The notes: generated by a model from the sequence alone, not told the origin. DNA of 64,000 bases from Microbacterium sp. Leaf288 (GCF_001422925.1 NZ_LMNI01000001.1:490087-554086); one strand, 5' to 3'; counted from the stretch's first letter, positions 24,807-34,106 are shown. Translations and numbers: made by a program.

Positions 24807-24834
24807 CAGGGGCGAGGCATCCGCCCCGCCCCTG
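24807..24834 (-). terminator. Hairpin terminator after adhP
   Basis: CAGGGGCG (24807-24814) pairs with CGCCCCTG (24827-24834), loop containing GCATCC. It begins 24 bp downstream of the dehydrogenase stop. Confidence 0.6.
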
Positions 24835-24858
24835 TGCTCCCGTGACACCTCCTCGGCG

Positions 24859-25929
24859 TCACTCGAACTGCATCACGATGCGGCCGTCGATCCTGCCGTG
24901 CTCCATGCGCTCGAAGATGTCGTTGACGTCGTCGATCGACTCGACGGCGACGGTCGGGTGGATCTGGCCGCGCGCGTAGAAGTCGAGTGCCTCGATCATG
25001 TCCTGGCGCGTGCCGACGATCGATCCGCGGATCGTGATCGCGCGGAGCACGATGTCGAAGATGTCGGCGGGGAAGTCGCCCGGCGGGAGGCCGTTGAAGA
25101 CGATCGTCGCGCCGCGGCGGGCGACGCCCAGCGCCTGGCCGAAGGCCTTCGGGTGCACGGCGGTGACCAGCACGCCGTGCGCGCCGCCGGTGCGCTCCTG
25201 GACGACGGCGGCCGGGTCCTGCGTGAGCGCGTTGACCGTGAGTTCGGCGCCGTGCCGGCGGGCGAGCTCGAGCTTGGCGTCGTCGATGTCGACGGCGGCG
25301 ACCCGCAGGCCCATCGCGCGGGCGTACTGGACCGCGATGTGGCCGAGTCCGCCGATGCCCGAGATCACGACCCATTCGCCCGGACGCGCCTCGGTCATCT
25401 TGAGTCCCTTGTAGACGGTGACGCCGGCGCACAGGATCGGCGCGACCTCGACGGGGTCGGCGCCCGCCGGGATGCGGGCGGCGAAGCGCTCGTCGACGAG
25501 CATGTACTCGCCGAAGCTGCCGTCGACGGAGTACCCGCCGTTCTGCTGGTCGGGGCACAGCGTCTCCCACCCGGTGCGGCAGAACTCGCAGACGCCGCAG
25601 GCGCTCCAGAGCCACGCGTTGCCGACGAGTTCGCCGACCGCGAGCGTCGTGACGCCCTCGCCGAGGGCGACGACGCGGCCGTACCCCTCGTGCCCAGGGA
25701 TGAGGTCGGACTTCGGGGCGACCGGCCAGTCGCCGCGGGCGGCGTGGAGGTCGGTGTGGCACACGCCGGTGGTGAGCACCTTCACGAGCGCCTGCCCGGG
25801 GCCGGGCGCGGGGATGGGCACGTCGCGCACTTCGAGAGGCCGGTCGGGCGCGGTGACCACGGCTGCGCGCATCGTGCCGGTGGGGGTCGCGGTGCCGTGT
25901 GCTGCGTGCGAGTCGGTCAGGATCGTCAT
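24859..25929 (-). CDS. adhP: Zinc-dependent alcohol dehydrogenase (AdhP type)
   Basis: A 356-residue medium-chain dehydrogenase. Catalytic zinc ligands C57 (GVCHTD) and H80-E81 (GHEGYG) and the structural zinc cysteines C111, C114, C117 and C125 are all present. The Rossmann motif GIGGLGHIA and the Asp of AVDIDD indicate NAD preference. The family oxidises primary alcohols and reduces aldehydes. An in-frame GTG lies three codons upstream; the ATG at 25929 is preferred because GGGAA is well spaced. An Lrp regulator is encoded just upstream on the same strand and may control it. Confidence 0.93.
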   Translation of the reverse strand: MTILTDSHAAHGTATPTGTMRAAVVTAPDRPLEVRDVPIPAPGPGQALVKVLTTGVCHTDLHAARGDWPVAPKSDLIPGHEGYGRVVALGEGVTTLAVGELVGNAWLWSACGVCEFCRTGWETLCPDQQNGGYSVDGSFGEYMLVDERFAARIPAGADPVEVAPILCAGVTVYKGLKMTEARPGEWVVISGIGGLGHIAVQYARAMGLRVAAVDIDDAKLELARRHGAELTVNALTQDPAAVVQERTGGAHGVLVTAVHPKAFGQALGVARRGATIVFNGLPPGDFPADIFDIVLRAITIRGSIVGTRQDMIEALDFYARGQIHPTVAVESIDDVNDIFERMEHGRIDGRIVMQFE

Positions 25930-25988
25930 CGATATCACTTCCCTGGGGCGGGCGTTCGCCGCCCTCTGATCCGACGGTAGGCGCGCGT

Positions 25989-26005
25989 ACGTTGCACGAC
26001 GTTGC
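25989..26005. promoter_or_regulatory. Direct repeat upstream of adhP
   Basis: ACGTTGC occurs at 25989-25995 and 25999-26005, ten bases (one helical turn) apart, upstream of a possible adhP -10 (TACCGT, - strand, 25976-25981). A same-face direct repeat at this place suggests an activator site. Confidence 0.35.
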
Positions 26006-26036
26006 GGTCGGGCGCGGTCGTCCCGCTCCCCTGACC

Positions 26037-26471
26037 TCAGGCGACGGCCGAGCTCAGGAGGATGCTCGTCTCGCTGTCCCGCACGCCCGCGGTGCTGCGG
26101 ATCGCCGCGAGGGCGCCGTCGAGGTCGCCGAGGCTCTCGCAGCTGAGCTCGGCCACGAGATCCCAGCGACCGTTGGTCGTATGCAGTGCCGCGATCTGAG
26201 GGATGCCTCGCAGCTGACGGATCGCGTCCCGCGCGTCGTGTCCCTCGACGGCGACCAGCGTGATCGCGCGTACGGCGGAGTCGCTCGCGACATCGTGCAG
26301 GCGCACCGAGAAGCCGGCGATGACGCCCGATTCGACGAGCCGCTCGATGCGCTTGTTCACGGTCGTGCGCGTGACGCCGAGCCGCTCCGCGAGCCGAACC
26401 ACCGACTCCCGGCCGTTCGCGCGGAGCAGCGAGATCAGGCGACGGTCGAGATCATCCAGCGGAGCCACCAT
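26037..26471 (-). CDS. Lrp/AsnC-family regulator
   Basis: A 144-residue feast/famine regulator: HTH in ESVVRLAERLGVTRTTVNKRI (20 residues onward from about 20) and a C-terminal RAM ligand-binding domain with GHDARDAIRQLRGIPQIAALH. Divergent from a PLP decarboxylase and upstream of adhP, so it likely senses an amino acid and controls its breakdown. The ATG at 26471 lacks a ribosome site and lies 6 nt after TACATT, so the mRNA is probably leaderless. Confidence 0.92.
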   Translation of the reverse strand: MVAPLDDLDRRLISLLRANGRESVVRLAERLGVTRTTVNKRIERLVESGVIAGFSVRLHDVASDSAVRAITLVAVEGHDARDAIRQLRGIPQIAALHTTNGRWDLVAELSCESLGDLDGALAAIRSTAGVRDSETSILLSSAVA

Positions 26472-26477
26472 GCACAG

Positions 26478-26567
26478 AATGTACCCCGTCTATACGCAGA
26501 ATGCGTATCGGGTCGCCGAATTGACGCGAGATGCTGATTGAAAGGCGCAGTGGTACGCGCATAGCCT
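26478..26567. promoter_or_regulatory. Divergent Lrp/decarboxylase control region
   Basis: For the Lrp gene TACATT (- strand, 26478-26483) is a leaderless -10. ATACGC-N5-GCGTAT (26492-26508) is a perfect inverted repeat covering its -35 region and is the best Lrp site candidate. For the decarboxylase, TTGAAA (26538-26543), 18 bp, TAGCCT (26562-26567) is a good promoter, about 28 bp before the GTG. Confidence 0.6.
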
Positions 26568-26595
26568 GGCCACGCCACCTCTGGAAGGACTCACC

Positions 26596-27972
26596 GTGAC
26601 CGCGCCTGAAGACATGCACCGCATCTCGCCCGACACCCGCCACACCGTCGAGGACGTGCTGGAGTACGCGCGGCGCCGGGCCCTCTACGAGGACGTGCCG
26701 CTCGACAAGCCGATGACCCCGCGCGACCTGGAGCGCCTGGCGTCCGGTTCGATCACCCCCGAAGGCATCGGCTCGCGGCGCGCGATCGCCCTCTTCGAGA
26801 ACGTCCTGGCCCCGGCGTGCGTGTCGACCGACCACCCCGGGTACCTCTCGTTCATCCCCTCGGCGCCGAGCAAGGCCGCGCTCGCGTTCGACGTCGTGGT
26901 CTCGGCATCCGCCATCTACGGAGGCTCGTGGGTCGAGGGCGCCGGCGCGGTGTTCGCCGAGAACGAGGTGCTGCACTGGCTCGCGAAGGAGTTCGGCCTG
27001 CCGGCGGGAGCGGGGGGCGTATTCGTGCAGGGCGGCACGATCGGCAACCTCTCGGCTCTCGTGACGGCTCGGGATGCTGCGCGCCGCCGTGCGGCGGACG
27101 AGGGGCGCCAGGCGCCGCCGCGGTGGGTCGTCGTGTGCAGCGCCGAGGCCCACTCGTCGATCGCGTCGGCCGCGGCCGTCATGGACGTCGACGTGGCGAC
27201 GGCCGAGGTGGATGCGAACGGGCGCCTGCACGGTGACGCGGTCGTCCGCGTGCTCGACGAGCACGCGGCCGCGGTGTTCGCGGTGGTCGCCACCGGTGGC
27301 ACGACCAACTTCGGCATCGTCGACGACATCGCGAGCGTCGGGGCCGTCGCCCGCGAGCGCGGCATCTGGTTCCACGTCGACGGCGCCTACGGCCTCGCGG
27401 CGATGCTCGTCGAGAGCATGCGGCCCGTCTTCGCGGGCGTCGAGCTCGCCGACTCGGTCATCGTCGACCCGCACAAGTGGCTGTTCGCGCCCTTCGACGC
27501 GTGTGCTCTCATCTACCGGGAGCCCGCACTCGCGCTGTCGGCCCACACCCAGAAGGCCGAGTACCTCGACACCCTCACCGGCAAGCCGGACTGGAACCCG
27601 TCCGACCTCGCGATCCAGCTCACCCGCCGGGCACGAGGCCTGCCGATGTGGTTCTCGCTCGCGACCCACGGCACCGACCAGTACCGCGCCACGATCGAGT
27701 ACGGCATCGACCTGGCGCGCCGCATCGCCGACGAGATCGCATCGCGCGAGGGCCTCTCGCTCGTGCGCGACCCGCAGCTGTCGGTCGTGGTGTTCCGACG
27801 CGAGGGCTGGACGCTCGCCGACTACGAGGCGTGGTCGAGCAGGCTGCTCGAGGAGCAGCACGCGTTCGTCGTGCCGAGCTCCCACGCCGGCGAGCCCGTG
27901 CTGCGGTTCGCGATCATCTCGCCGCTGACGACGTTCGAGCTGCTCACCGCGATCCTCGACACCCTGGACTGA
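26596..27972 (+). CDS. PLP-dependent decarboxylase (aromatic-L-amino-acid/glutamate decarboxylase group II)
   Basis: A 458-residue group II decarboxylase. QGGTIGNLSAL binds the phosphate, FHVDGAYGLAAML contains the PLP-stacking region, and K294 in VDPHKWLF is the Schiff-base lysine. The family converts aromatic or acidic amino acids to amines. Substrate cannot be fixed from these motifs. The divergent Lrp gene suggests induction by an amino acid. GTG start with GGAAGGA upstream. Confidence 0.9.
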   Translation: MTAPEDMHRISPDTRHTVEDVLEYARRRALYEDVPLDKPMTPRDLERLASGSITPEGIGSRRAIALFENVLAPACVSTDHPGYLSFIPSAPSKAALAFDVVVSASAIYGGSWVEGAGAVFAENEVLHWLAKEFGLPAGAGGVFVQGGTIGNLSALVTARDAARRRAADEGRQAPPRWVVVCSAEAHSSIASAAAVMDVDVATAEVDANGRLHGDAVVRVLDEHAAAVFAVVATGGTTNFGIVDDIASVGAVARERGIWFHVDGAYGLAAMLVESMRPVFAGVELADSVIVDPHKWLFAPFDACALIYREPALALSAHTQKAEYLDTLTGKPDWNPSDLAIQLTRRARGLPMWFSLATHGTDQYRATIEYGIDLARRIADEIASREGLSLVRDPQLSVVVFRREGWTLADYEAWSSRLLEEQHAFVVPSSHAGEPVLRFAIISPLTTFELLTAILDTLD

Positions 27973-28069
27973 AGCCGCCGACGGGTGCCCGGAAGCTCCC
28001 AGCCTCCACGCACGTAGACTGGGGGCATCCGTTCTCATTCCTGAGAACCCGCCGCTCCGCAGGATCACC

Positions 28070-28789
28070 GTGACCTCAGCCGATTCCCGCACGTTCGCCG
28101 TGCGCCACGTGCAGCTCGCACGTGCCGCATTCGCGGCGCTCGCGGCGCTCATGATCACGTTCTCGCCGGACCACTCGGCCCTGGTCGGCAGCTCGGTGTT
28201 CAGCGGCTTCGCGATCGCGACCGGCCTCGTGCTGCTGCTCGCGGTGTGGCTGGTCTACCCGAAGGGACTGCGCTGGCCGTCGGCCGCGCTCGGCGGCGTC
28301 GCCATCGTCGCGGGCATGGCGAGCGGCCTCCTCCCGCTCCGCACGGTCACCGGGTACTTCGTCATCGTGATCGCGTGGGCGCTCATCAGCGGCGTCATCG
28401 AGCTCATCGCGGGCTGGCGCGGCCTCCTCGGTCGGCGCGAGCGGCGCGAGATCGCGCCGGGTGTCGCCGACGCGCGGCCCGCCGCGCTCGTCGGTCCGCG
28501 CTCGGAGAGCCGCGATGCGGCCGTCGTGGGCGCCCTGACGATCCTCCTCGGCATCGCGCTGCTGTTCGTGCAGCCCGCGTACGCGCTGGACTACACGATC
28601 GAAGAGGCCCACGCGACGTTCACCCTCACCGGCATCACGATCGGCGTCGGCCTGTTCGGCGGCTACGCCGCGATCGTCGCCGTGTACCTCGGCATCGCCG
28701 GCTTCTCGCCGCGCCCGGCCGAGACCCCCGACATCACGGCGGGGGCGTCCGCGTCCGCCGATCCCACCCCCCAGAAGGACTCCGCGTGA
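28070..28789 (+). CDS. Polytopic membrane protein, HdeD/DUF308-like
   Basis: A 239-residue protein with about six membrane segments in the first 220 residues and a short acidic Ser/Thr tail. Paired short helices separated by Gly (SGFAIATGLVLLLAVWLVYP, then GYFVIVIAWALISGVIELIAGW) resemble DUF308 proteins, whose role in acid or general stress is only partly known. The GTG start follows a TAGACT at 28014-28019 by about 50 nt. The next gene overlaps by 4 bp. Confidence 0.75.
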   Translation: MTSADSRTFAVRHVQLARAAFAALAALMITFSPDHSALVGSSVFSGFAIATGLVLLLAVWLVYPKGLRWPSAALGGVAIVAGMASGLLPLRTVTGYFVIVIAWALISGVIELIAGWRGLLGRRERREIAPGVADARPAALVGPRSESRDAAVVGALTILLGIALLFVQPAYALDYTIEEAHATFTLTGITIGVGLFGGYAAIVAVYLGIAGFSPRPAETPDITAGASASADPTPQKDSA

Positions 28790-29130
28790 GCCACGAAAGC
28801 CCCACCCGCCGCGACCTCATGAAGCCCCTGCAGCTGCTCGGGCTGGCCTTCGCGGCCGCTCTGTTCGCGGGCATCGTGACGCTCGTGTCGATGGGCTTCT
28901 TCCAGCAGCGCGCCGCCGGCGAGGCGGAGCGCGCGGTGGTCACGGCGCTCGTCATCGCCGGCATCAGCTTCATCGCGGTGCTGCTGATCGTGTCGCTGCT
29001 CCTCCTGGCGGTCGACCCCGCCCAGGTGACGAAGCGGATCGACAAGCCCGTGCTCTTCGACGAGAACCCCGACGAGCCCGAGCAGGGCGACAAGCCGGAT
29101 GCCGCAGCATCCGGCGACCAAAAGGCCTGA
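28786..29130 (+). CDS. Small two-span membrane protein
   Basis: A 114-residue protein with two membrane segments (about 18-40 and 52-80) and an acidic tail (DENPDEPEQGDKPD). It is not assignable to a named family with confidence. It begins at GTG 28786 inside the stop of the preceding membrane protein (GTGA), with AGAAGGA upstream, so the two are translationally coupled and probably form a complex. Confidence 0.8.
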   Translation: MSHESPTRRDLMKPLQLLGLAFAAALFAGIVTLVSMGFFQQRAAGEAERAVVTALVIAGISFIAVLLIVSLLLLAVDPAQVTKRIDKPVLFDENPDEPEQGDKPDAAASGDQKA

Positions 29131-29210
29131 ACCCGACGGACCGACTTCGTACCGTCCACCTCGCGGGGTCCGGCCACAGAATCGGATCCGCCGGTGCGGA
29201 CGTGACGAGC

Positions 29211-29246
29211 GACACGCCGGTGACGGATGCTGCCGCCCGGCGTGTC
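29211..29246. terminator. Hairpin terminator between convergent genes
   Basis: GACACGCCGG (29211-29220) pairs with CCGGCGTGTC (29237-29246), 10 bp, with a 16-base loop that contains GGATGC. Located between the small membrane protein and purB. The remaining 29131-29338 holds no gene that can be supported. Confidence 0.6.
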
Positions 29247-29338
29247 ACGTCGATCATCCGCTCCCGCGGATCCGAGGTTGAGTGCGGCGCCCTCCACGGG
29301 GGCACGTCGGACTGCGGTGCGGCCGCGGACCGGAGCGG

Positions 29339-30721
29339 TCAGCCCAGCTCGTCGACCAGCTGTGAGGCGAGGCCGTCGTAGGTCGCGGGCGTGAGCGCGA
29401 GCAGGCGCTCCTTGGCCTCGTCGCCGATGTCGAGCCCGCGGACGAACTCGGCGAGCTCGGGGGCGCCCACGCGGCGGCCGCGGGTGAGGTCCTTGAGGAG
29501 CGCATACGGGTCGCTGATCTGCGAGCGCCCGGCCGCGATCTCGGCGCGCACGACCGTCTGGATGGCCTCGGCGAGCACTTCCCAGTTCTGGTCGAGGTCG
29601 GCCAGCAGCACGTCCTCGGCGAGGGAGATCTCCTTGAGGCCGCGCTGCAGGTTGTCGAGCGCGAGCAGCGAGTGCCCGAACGCGACGCCGATGTTGCGCT
29701 GCGTGGTCGAGTCGGTGAGATCGCGCTGCAGGCGGCTCGTGACGAGCGTCTGCGAGAGGGTCGCGAGGAGGCCCCCCGAGATCTCGAGGTTCGCCTCGGC
29801 GTTCTCGAAGCGGATGGGGTTGATCTTGTGCGGCATCGTCGACGAGCCCGTGGCGCCGGCCACCGGGATCTGCGTGAAGTAGCCGATCGAGATGTAGGTC
29901 CAGATGTCCGTCGCGAGGTTGTGCAGGACGCCGCCGGCGTGACGGACGCGGTCGTAGAGCTCGACCTGCCAGTCGTGCGACTCGATCTGGGTCGTGAGGA
30001 TGTTGAAGTCCAGCCCCAGGCCCTCGATGAACGCGCGGGAGACCTCGGGCCAGTCCACGTCCGGCGCGGCCGAGAGGTGCGCCGACCACGTGCCGGTCGC
30101 GCCCGAGAACTTCGCGAGGTACTCGCCGCCCTCGATCTGATCGGCGACGCGGGCGAGGCGCCACGCGAACACCCCGAGCTCCTTGCCCATGGTCGAGGGC
30201 GTCGCCGGCTGGCCGTGCGTGCGCGACAGCATCGCGGCGTCGCGGTGGTTCACGGCGAGCTCGGTGAGCGCGGCGATGACGGCGCGCAGCTTCGGCAGCC
30301 ACACGCGTTGCACCGCGCGCTGCACGGTCAGGGCGTACGACGTCGAGTTGATGTCCTCGCTCGTGCACGCGAAGTGCGTGAGCTCGGCGATGGCGTCGAG
30401 TCCGAGCGTCGACAGGCGGTCGCGTACCAGGTACTCGACGGCCTTCACGTCGTGACGGGTCACCGACTCCTTCTCGGCGAGCCAGTCGATCTCTGCCTGC
30501 CCGAACTCGAGGTAGAGCGCGCGCAGGCGCTCCTTGTCGGCGTCGGCGAGCGGCGAGGTGCCGAACAGCGAGCGGTCCGTGAGGGCGATGAGCCACTCCA
30601 CCTCGACCTCGACGCGGGCGCGGTTCAGGCCCGCCTCCGAGAGGTACTCGCCGAGCTCGCCGACGGCGGGGCGGTAGCGCCCGTCGAGGGGACTGAGCGG
30701 CTGCGGAGGCAGAGAGGTCAT
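29339..30721 (-). CDS. purB: Adenylosuccinate lyase
   Basis: A 460-residue enzyme of the fumarase/aspartase superfamily. SGATGTWSAH and GSSTMPHKINPIRFEN (the superfamily signature with the catalytic serine loop) are intact, as is the catalytic-histidine segment SRTHGQPATPSTMGKE. It acts twice in purine synthesis, splitting fumarate from SAICAR and from adenylosuccinate. The ATG at 30721 with GGGAG upstream starts the family sequence (SPLDGRY); a longer open frame enters the phosphatase gene. It follows the phosphatase by 47 bp on the same strand. Confidence 0.95.
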   Translation of the reverse strand: MTSLPPQPLSPLDGRYRPAVGELGEYLSEAGLNRARVEVEVEWLIALTDRSLFGTSPLADADKERLRALYLEFGQAEIDWLAEKESVTRHDVKAVEYLVRDRLSTLGLDAIAELTHFACTSEDINSTSYALTVQRAVQRVWLPKLRAVIAALTELAVNHRDAAMLSRTHGQPATPSTMGKELGVFAWRLARVADQIEGGEYLAKFSGATGTWSAHLSAAPDVDWPEVSRAFIEGLGLDFNILTTQIESHDWQVELYDRVRHAGGVLHNLATDIWTYISIGYFTQIPVAGATGSSTMPHKINPIRFENAEANLEISGGLLATLSQTLVTSRLQRDLTDSTTQRNIGVAFGHSLLALDNLQRGLKEISLAEDVLLADLDQNWEVLAEAIQTVVRAEIAAGRSQISDPYALLKDLTRGRRVGAPELAEFVRGLDIGDEAKERLLALTPATYDGLASQLVDELG

Positions 30722-30759
30722 GGGGGCTCCCGTCGGTATCGCCGAGGACGACCGTCGAT

Positions 30760-30777
30760 CCGGTGTCTTCACACCGG
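30760..30777 (-). other. Hairpin between phosphatase and purB
   Basis: CCGGTGT (30760-30766) pairs with ACACCGG (30771-30777) around a 4-base loop. It straddles the stop of the phosphatase gene, so it may weaken read-through into purB or protect the mRNA end. No T tract follows. Confidence 0.35.
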
Positions 30778-31272
30778 GCGGATGGCGGGTTCGAGTTGCC
30801 GGAAGAGCGCCCGGCTCGCGCTCTCGATCATACCGAGCACCTCGTCGAACATTCCGGGGCCCGCGTAGTACGGGTCGGGGACGTCGAGGGTGCGGGCCGA
30901 GGGATCGAAGGCCAGCAGCAGGGCGATCTTGTCGGCGTCGCCCTCTGTGCGGGCCCATCCGCGCAGGATTCGCTCGTGGCTGCGGTCCAGCGCCACCACG
31001 AGGTCGCTGCGCGCGAAGTCCGAGTGCGTGAACTGCCGCGCGCGGTGGTGCGATCCGTCGTAGCCGGCGCGCTCCAGCGCCTCGATCGTGCGGAGGTCGG
31101 CCTGCTCGCCGACGTGCCAGTCGCCGGTGCCGGCGCTCGTCGAGGCGACGCGAGTGCCGAGGCCCGAGGCATCCGCGAATCCCCGGAACACCACCTCCGC
31201 CATCGGCGAGCGGCAGATGTTCCCCGTGCACACGAACACGACGCGGAAGGGCGTCGCGTCGGTCGCGGTCAT
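30769..31272 (-). CDS. Low-molecular-weight protein-tyrosine phosphatase
   Basis: A 167-residue phosphatase. The P-loop CTGNICRSP (C15, R21) is at the N-terminus and the general-acid loop DVPDPYY near 140. Family members dephosphorylate tyrosine kinases of polysaccharide export or, in actinobacteria, act like PtpA. The ATG at 31272 was chosen over one three codons upstream; CAGAAT lies 7 nt before it, hinting at a leaderless mRNA. Possibly co-transcribed with purB. Confidence 0.93.
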   Translation of the reverse strand: MTATDATPFRVVFVCTGNICRSPMAEVVFRGFADASGLGTRVASTSAGTGDWHVGEQADLRTIEALERAGYDGSHHRARQFTHSDFARSDLVVALDRSHERILRGWARTEGDADKIALLLAFDPSARTLDVPDPYYAGPGMFDEVLGMIESASRALFRQLEPAIRPV

Positions 31273-31435
31273 GGGTTCCATTCTGGACCGAGCGGACACC
31301 GAACGTTAAGGAGTTCTCCTCTCAGGGTCTTCCGGTGACGGATGCTGCTCGCCTAGCTTGTGACGAACGGGCGGCGACCAGGCCGCCCTTTCCCCATGCG
31401 CGGTCCACAGACCGCCGTCATCCCGTGGAGGTCTC

Positions 31436-34054
31436 GTGTCCCCAGTACCCCGTCCCATAGCCGCTGCGATCGCGGCCGCGGCGCTCGCCGCCGGAGGAGT
31501 CGTGGCATTCGCCGCGCCCGCGGCCGCGGCATCCGGTGATCTGTTCATCAGCGAGTACGTCGAAGGCTCCTCGAACAACAAGGCCATCGAGATCTACAAC
31601 CCCGGCACGACGGCGGTCGACCTCGCCGCGACCGGATACAAGCTGCAGCAGTACTCCAACGGCAGCCCCACGGTCAGCCTTACGATCAACCTCACCGGCA
31701 GCGTCGCCCCCGGGGATGTCTACGTGTTCTCGCACGCGCTCGCCAACGCGGCGATCCTCGCCCAGGCCGACCAGTCGGCGAACCTCGGGCTCTTCAACGG
31801 CAATGACGCCGTCGCCCTGGTCAAAGGCACCGAGATCGTCGACGTCATCGGTCAGATCGGTGTCGACCCCGGTTCTCAGTGGGGCACCGGGCTCGCGTCG
31901 ACGATGGACAACACGCTGCGCCGCAACGCGAGCATCGTGCAGGGCGACACGAGCGGCGCGGACCCGTTCGATCCCGCCGTCGAATGGACCGGCTACGCCA
32001 GCGACACGTTCGACGGCGTCGGCTGGCACCTCACTCCTCCCGACCCCGATCCCGAGCCCGTGGCGGACTGCGCGGCGACTCCCGTGACGATCGGCTCTGT
32101 CCAGGGCTCCGGTGCGGCGTCGCCGATCCCGGGACAGGACGTGCTGATCGAGGGCGTCGTCGTGGGCGACTTCCAGACCGGCGGGTTCGACGGGTACTAC
32201 GTGCAGGATGCGGGTGACGGCAACGCCGCGACCTCCGACGGCATCTTCGTGTACGCGCCGGGCGGCGCGCCGGTCGACGTCGGCGACAGTGTCAGCGTTG
32301 CGGGCGAGGTCGCGGAGTTCTTCGGTCTCACGCAGGTCGTCGCCGCCGACGTCGAGGTGTGCGCGACCGGCCAGGCGCTGCCGACGGCGACGCCTCTCAC
32401 ACTCCCGGCGACGAGCGCGCAGCGCGAGGCGCTCGAGGGCATGTACGTGACGCTTCCGCAGAACCTCGCGATCGGCGAGACGTTCGAGTACGGCCGCTTC
32501 GGCACGATCACCCTCACCAACGGCCGCCTCGACACGCCGACCGCGGTCGTCGAGCCGGGGGCTGCGGCCAACGCCCTCGCTGCCGCCAACATCGAGAACA
32601 GCATCACACTGGACGACGGTCGCGGCAGCCAGAACCCCGACCCGGCCATCCACCCGGACGGCGCGGTCTTCACGCTCGACCACTCGTTCCGCAGCGGCGA
32701 CCTCGTCCAGAACGCCACCGGCATCCTGGACTACCGCTTCGACACGTGGGGCGTGCAGCCGACCGAGGGTGCCGACTTCACGGTCGCAAACGCCCGCACC
32801 GGCGTGCCCGACGTGGGCGGCGACCTGAAGATCTCGAGCTTCAACGTGCTGAACTACTTCACCTCGATCGACCCGACCCCGACCAACTCGGGTGACGACG
32901 ACGACTACCGGGGTGCGGACACGGCCGAGGAGTTCCAGCGCCAGCAGGACAAGATCGTCGCTGCGCTCGCCGCGATCGACGCCGACGTGTTCGGCCTGCT
33001 CGAGATCGAGAACAACGGCACCGCGGTCCAGGCGCTGGCAGACGCGCTCAACGCGAAGGTGGGTGCGGGCACCTACGTGCCGGTGACCACCGGTGTGATC
33101 GGCACGGACGCGATCACCACGGCCGTCATCTACAAGCCGTCGACGGTGACCCCCGTCGGGACGTACCAGCTGATGACGAGCGCCGTCGACCCGACCTGGT
33201 CGGACGCGCGGCACCGCCCCGCGGTCACGCAGCGGTTCGCGTCGACCGAGACGGGCGAGGAGTTCGTGGTGTCGGTCAACCACCTGAAGTCGAAGGGCTC
33301 GGCGTGCTCCGAGAGCCCCGACCTCGAGGACGGCCAGGGCAACTGCAGCGCGTCGCGCACGGCGGCCGCCACGGCGCTCACGAAGTGGCTCAACGAGACG
33401 GTGGCTCCGGACGGTCGTGCGATCGTCATCGGCGACCTGAACTCGTACGACCACGAGGACTCGATCGACGCGTTCGCCCGGGGCGGCTTCACCGACCTGG
33501 AGAAGCAGTTCAACGGCGAGCACGCGTACTCGTACGTGTTCGACGGCCAGCTGGGCTACCTCGACTACGCGCTCGCGCAGCCCGCGCTCACCGCGGACGT
33601 GTCGGCGGTCGCGTCGTGGCACATCAACTCCGACGAGCCGAGCCTGATCGACTACGACATGTCGTTCAAGCTCCCGGCCCAGGACGCGCTGTATGCGCCG
33701 GACGCCTACCGTTCGAGCGACCACGACCCGGTGATCGTCGGGCTCAACCTGACGCCGCCCGACACGACGGATCCGACCATCGAGGTGACGGCGGACCCGG
33801 AGCTGATCTGGCCGCCGAACAACAAGATGCGCACGGTGCAGTTCTCGATCGACGCGGCCGATGATCGCGGCGATGTGACCGTCGAACTCACCGATGTGAG
33901 CGTCTCGGGCGCGAACGCGTCGTGGACCCAGGTCGACGACGACACGTTCACGGTCAAGGCCGCGAAGGGTGCCGTCTACCACTTCACCTGGACGGCGACG
34001 GATGCTGCGGGCAACGCCAGCACCGACACGGTCGAGGTGGTCGTGGGCAAGTAG
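31436..34054 (+). CDS. Secreted ExeM/NucH-family extracellular endonuclease
   Basis: An 872-residue exported protein. Signal peptide about 1-32 (Ala-rich, ending AAA-SG). A lamin-tail domain (about 33-200) opens with DLFISEYVEGSSNNKAIEIYN. An OB-type region (about 215-330) precedes the endonuclease/exonuclease/phosphatase domain (about 463-775), with ISSFNVLNYF, FGLLEIENNG, VNHLKSKGSACSE, IGDLNSY and RSSDHDPVIVG. The last 95 residues form an Ig-like domain. No cell-wall anchor is seen. The family degrades extracellular DNA; here it may serve phosphate or nucleoside scavenging. A GNRA-loop terminator follows. Confidence 0.93.
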   Translation: MSPVPRPIAAAIAAAALAAGGVVAFAAPAAAASGDLFISEYVEGSSNNKAIEIYNPGTTAVDLAATGYKLQQYSNGSPTVSLTINLTGSVAPGDVYVFSHALANAAILAQADQSANLGLFNGNDAVALVKGTEIVDVIGQIGVDPGSQWGTGLASTMDNTLRRNASIVQGDTSGADPFDPAVEWTGYASDTFDGVGWHLTPPDPDPEPVADCAATPVTIGSVQGSGAASPIPGQDVLIEGVVVGDFQTGGFDGYYVQDAGDGNAATSDGIFVYAPGGAPVDVGDSVSVAGEVAEFFGLTQVVAADVEVCATGQALPTATPLTLPATSAQREALEGMYVTLPQNLAIGETFEYGRFGTITLTNGRLDTPTAVVEPGAAANALAAANIENSITLDDGRGSQNPDPAIHPDGAVFTLDHSFRSGDLVQNATGILDYRFDTWGVQPTEGADFTVANARTGVPDVGGDLKISSFNVLNYFTSIDPTPTNSGDDDDYRGADTAEEFQRQQDKIVAALAAIDADVFGLLEIENNGTAVQALADALNAKVGAGTYVPVTTGVIGTDAITTAVIYKPSTVTPVGTYQLMTSAVDPTWSDARHRPAVTQRFASTETGEEFVVSVNHLKSKGSACSESPDLEDGQGNCSASRTAAATALTKWLNETVAPDGRAIVIGDLNSYDHEDSIDAFARGGFTDLEKQFNGEHAYSYVFDGQLGYLDYALAQPALTADVSAVASWHINSDEPSLIDYDMSFKLPAQDALYAPDAYRSSDHDPVIVGLNLTPPDTTDPTIEVTADPELIWPPNNKMRTVQFSIDAADDRGDVTVELTDVSVSGANASWTQVDDDTFTVKAAKGAVYHFTWTATDAAGNASTDTVEVVVGK

Positions 34055-34074
34055 CCCGCGATCGCTCCGCCCCC

Positions 34075-34106
34075 AGGGGCGTCGTTCCGAAAGGAGCGGC
34101 GCCCCT
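34075..34106 (+). terminator. Hairpin terminator of the nuclease gene
   Basis: A 14-bp stem with three G-T pairs (34075-34088 with 34093-34106) closes a GAAA tetraloop and begins 20 bp after the stop. A C/T-rich stretch follows. Confidence 0.7.

Noticed and set aside
30721..31231. N-terminal extension of purB into the phosphatase gene
   Set aside because: The frame is open but has no homology to the lyase; the ATG at 30721 with a ribosome site starts the conserved sequence.
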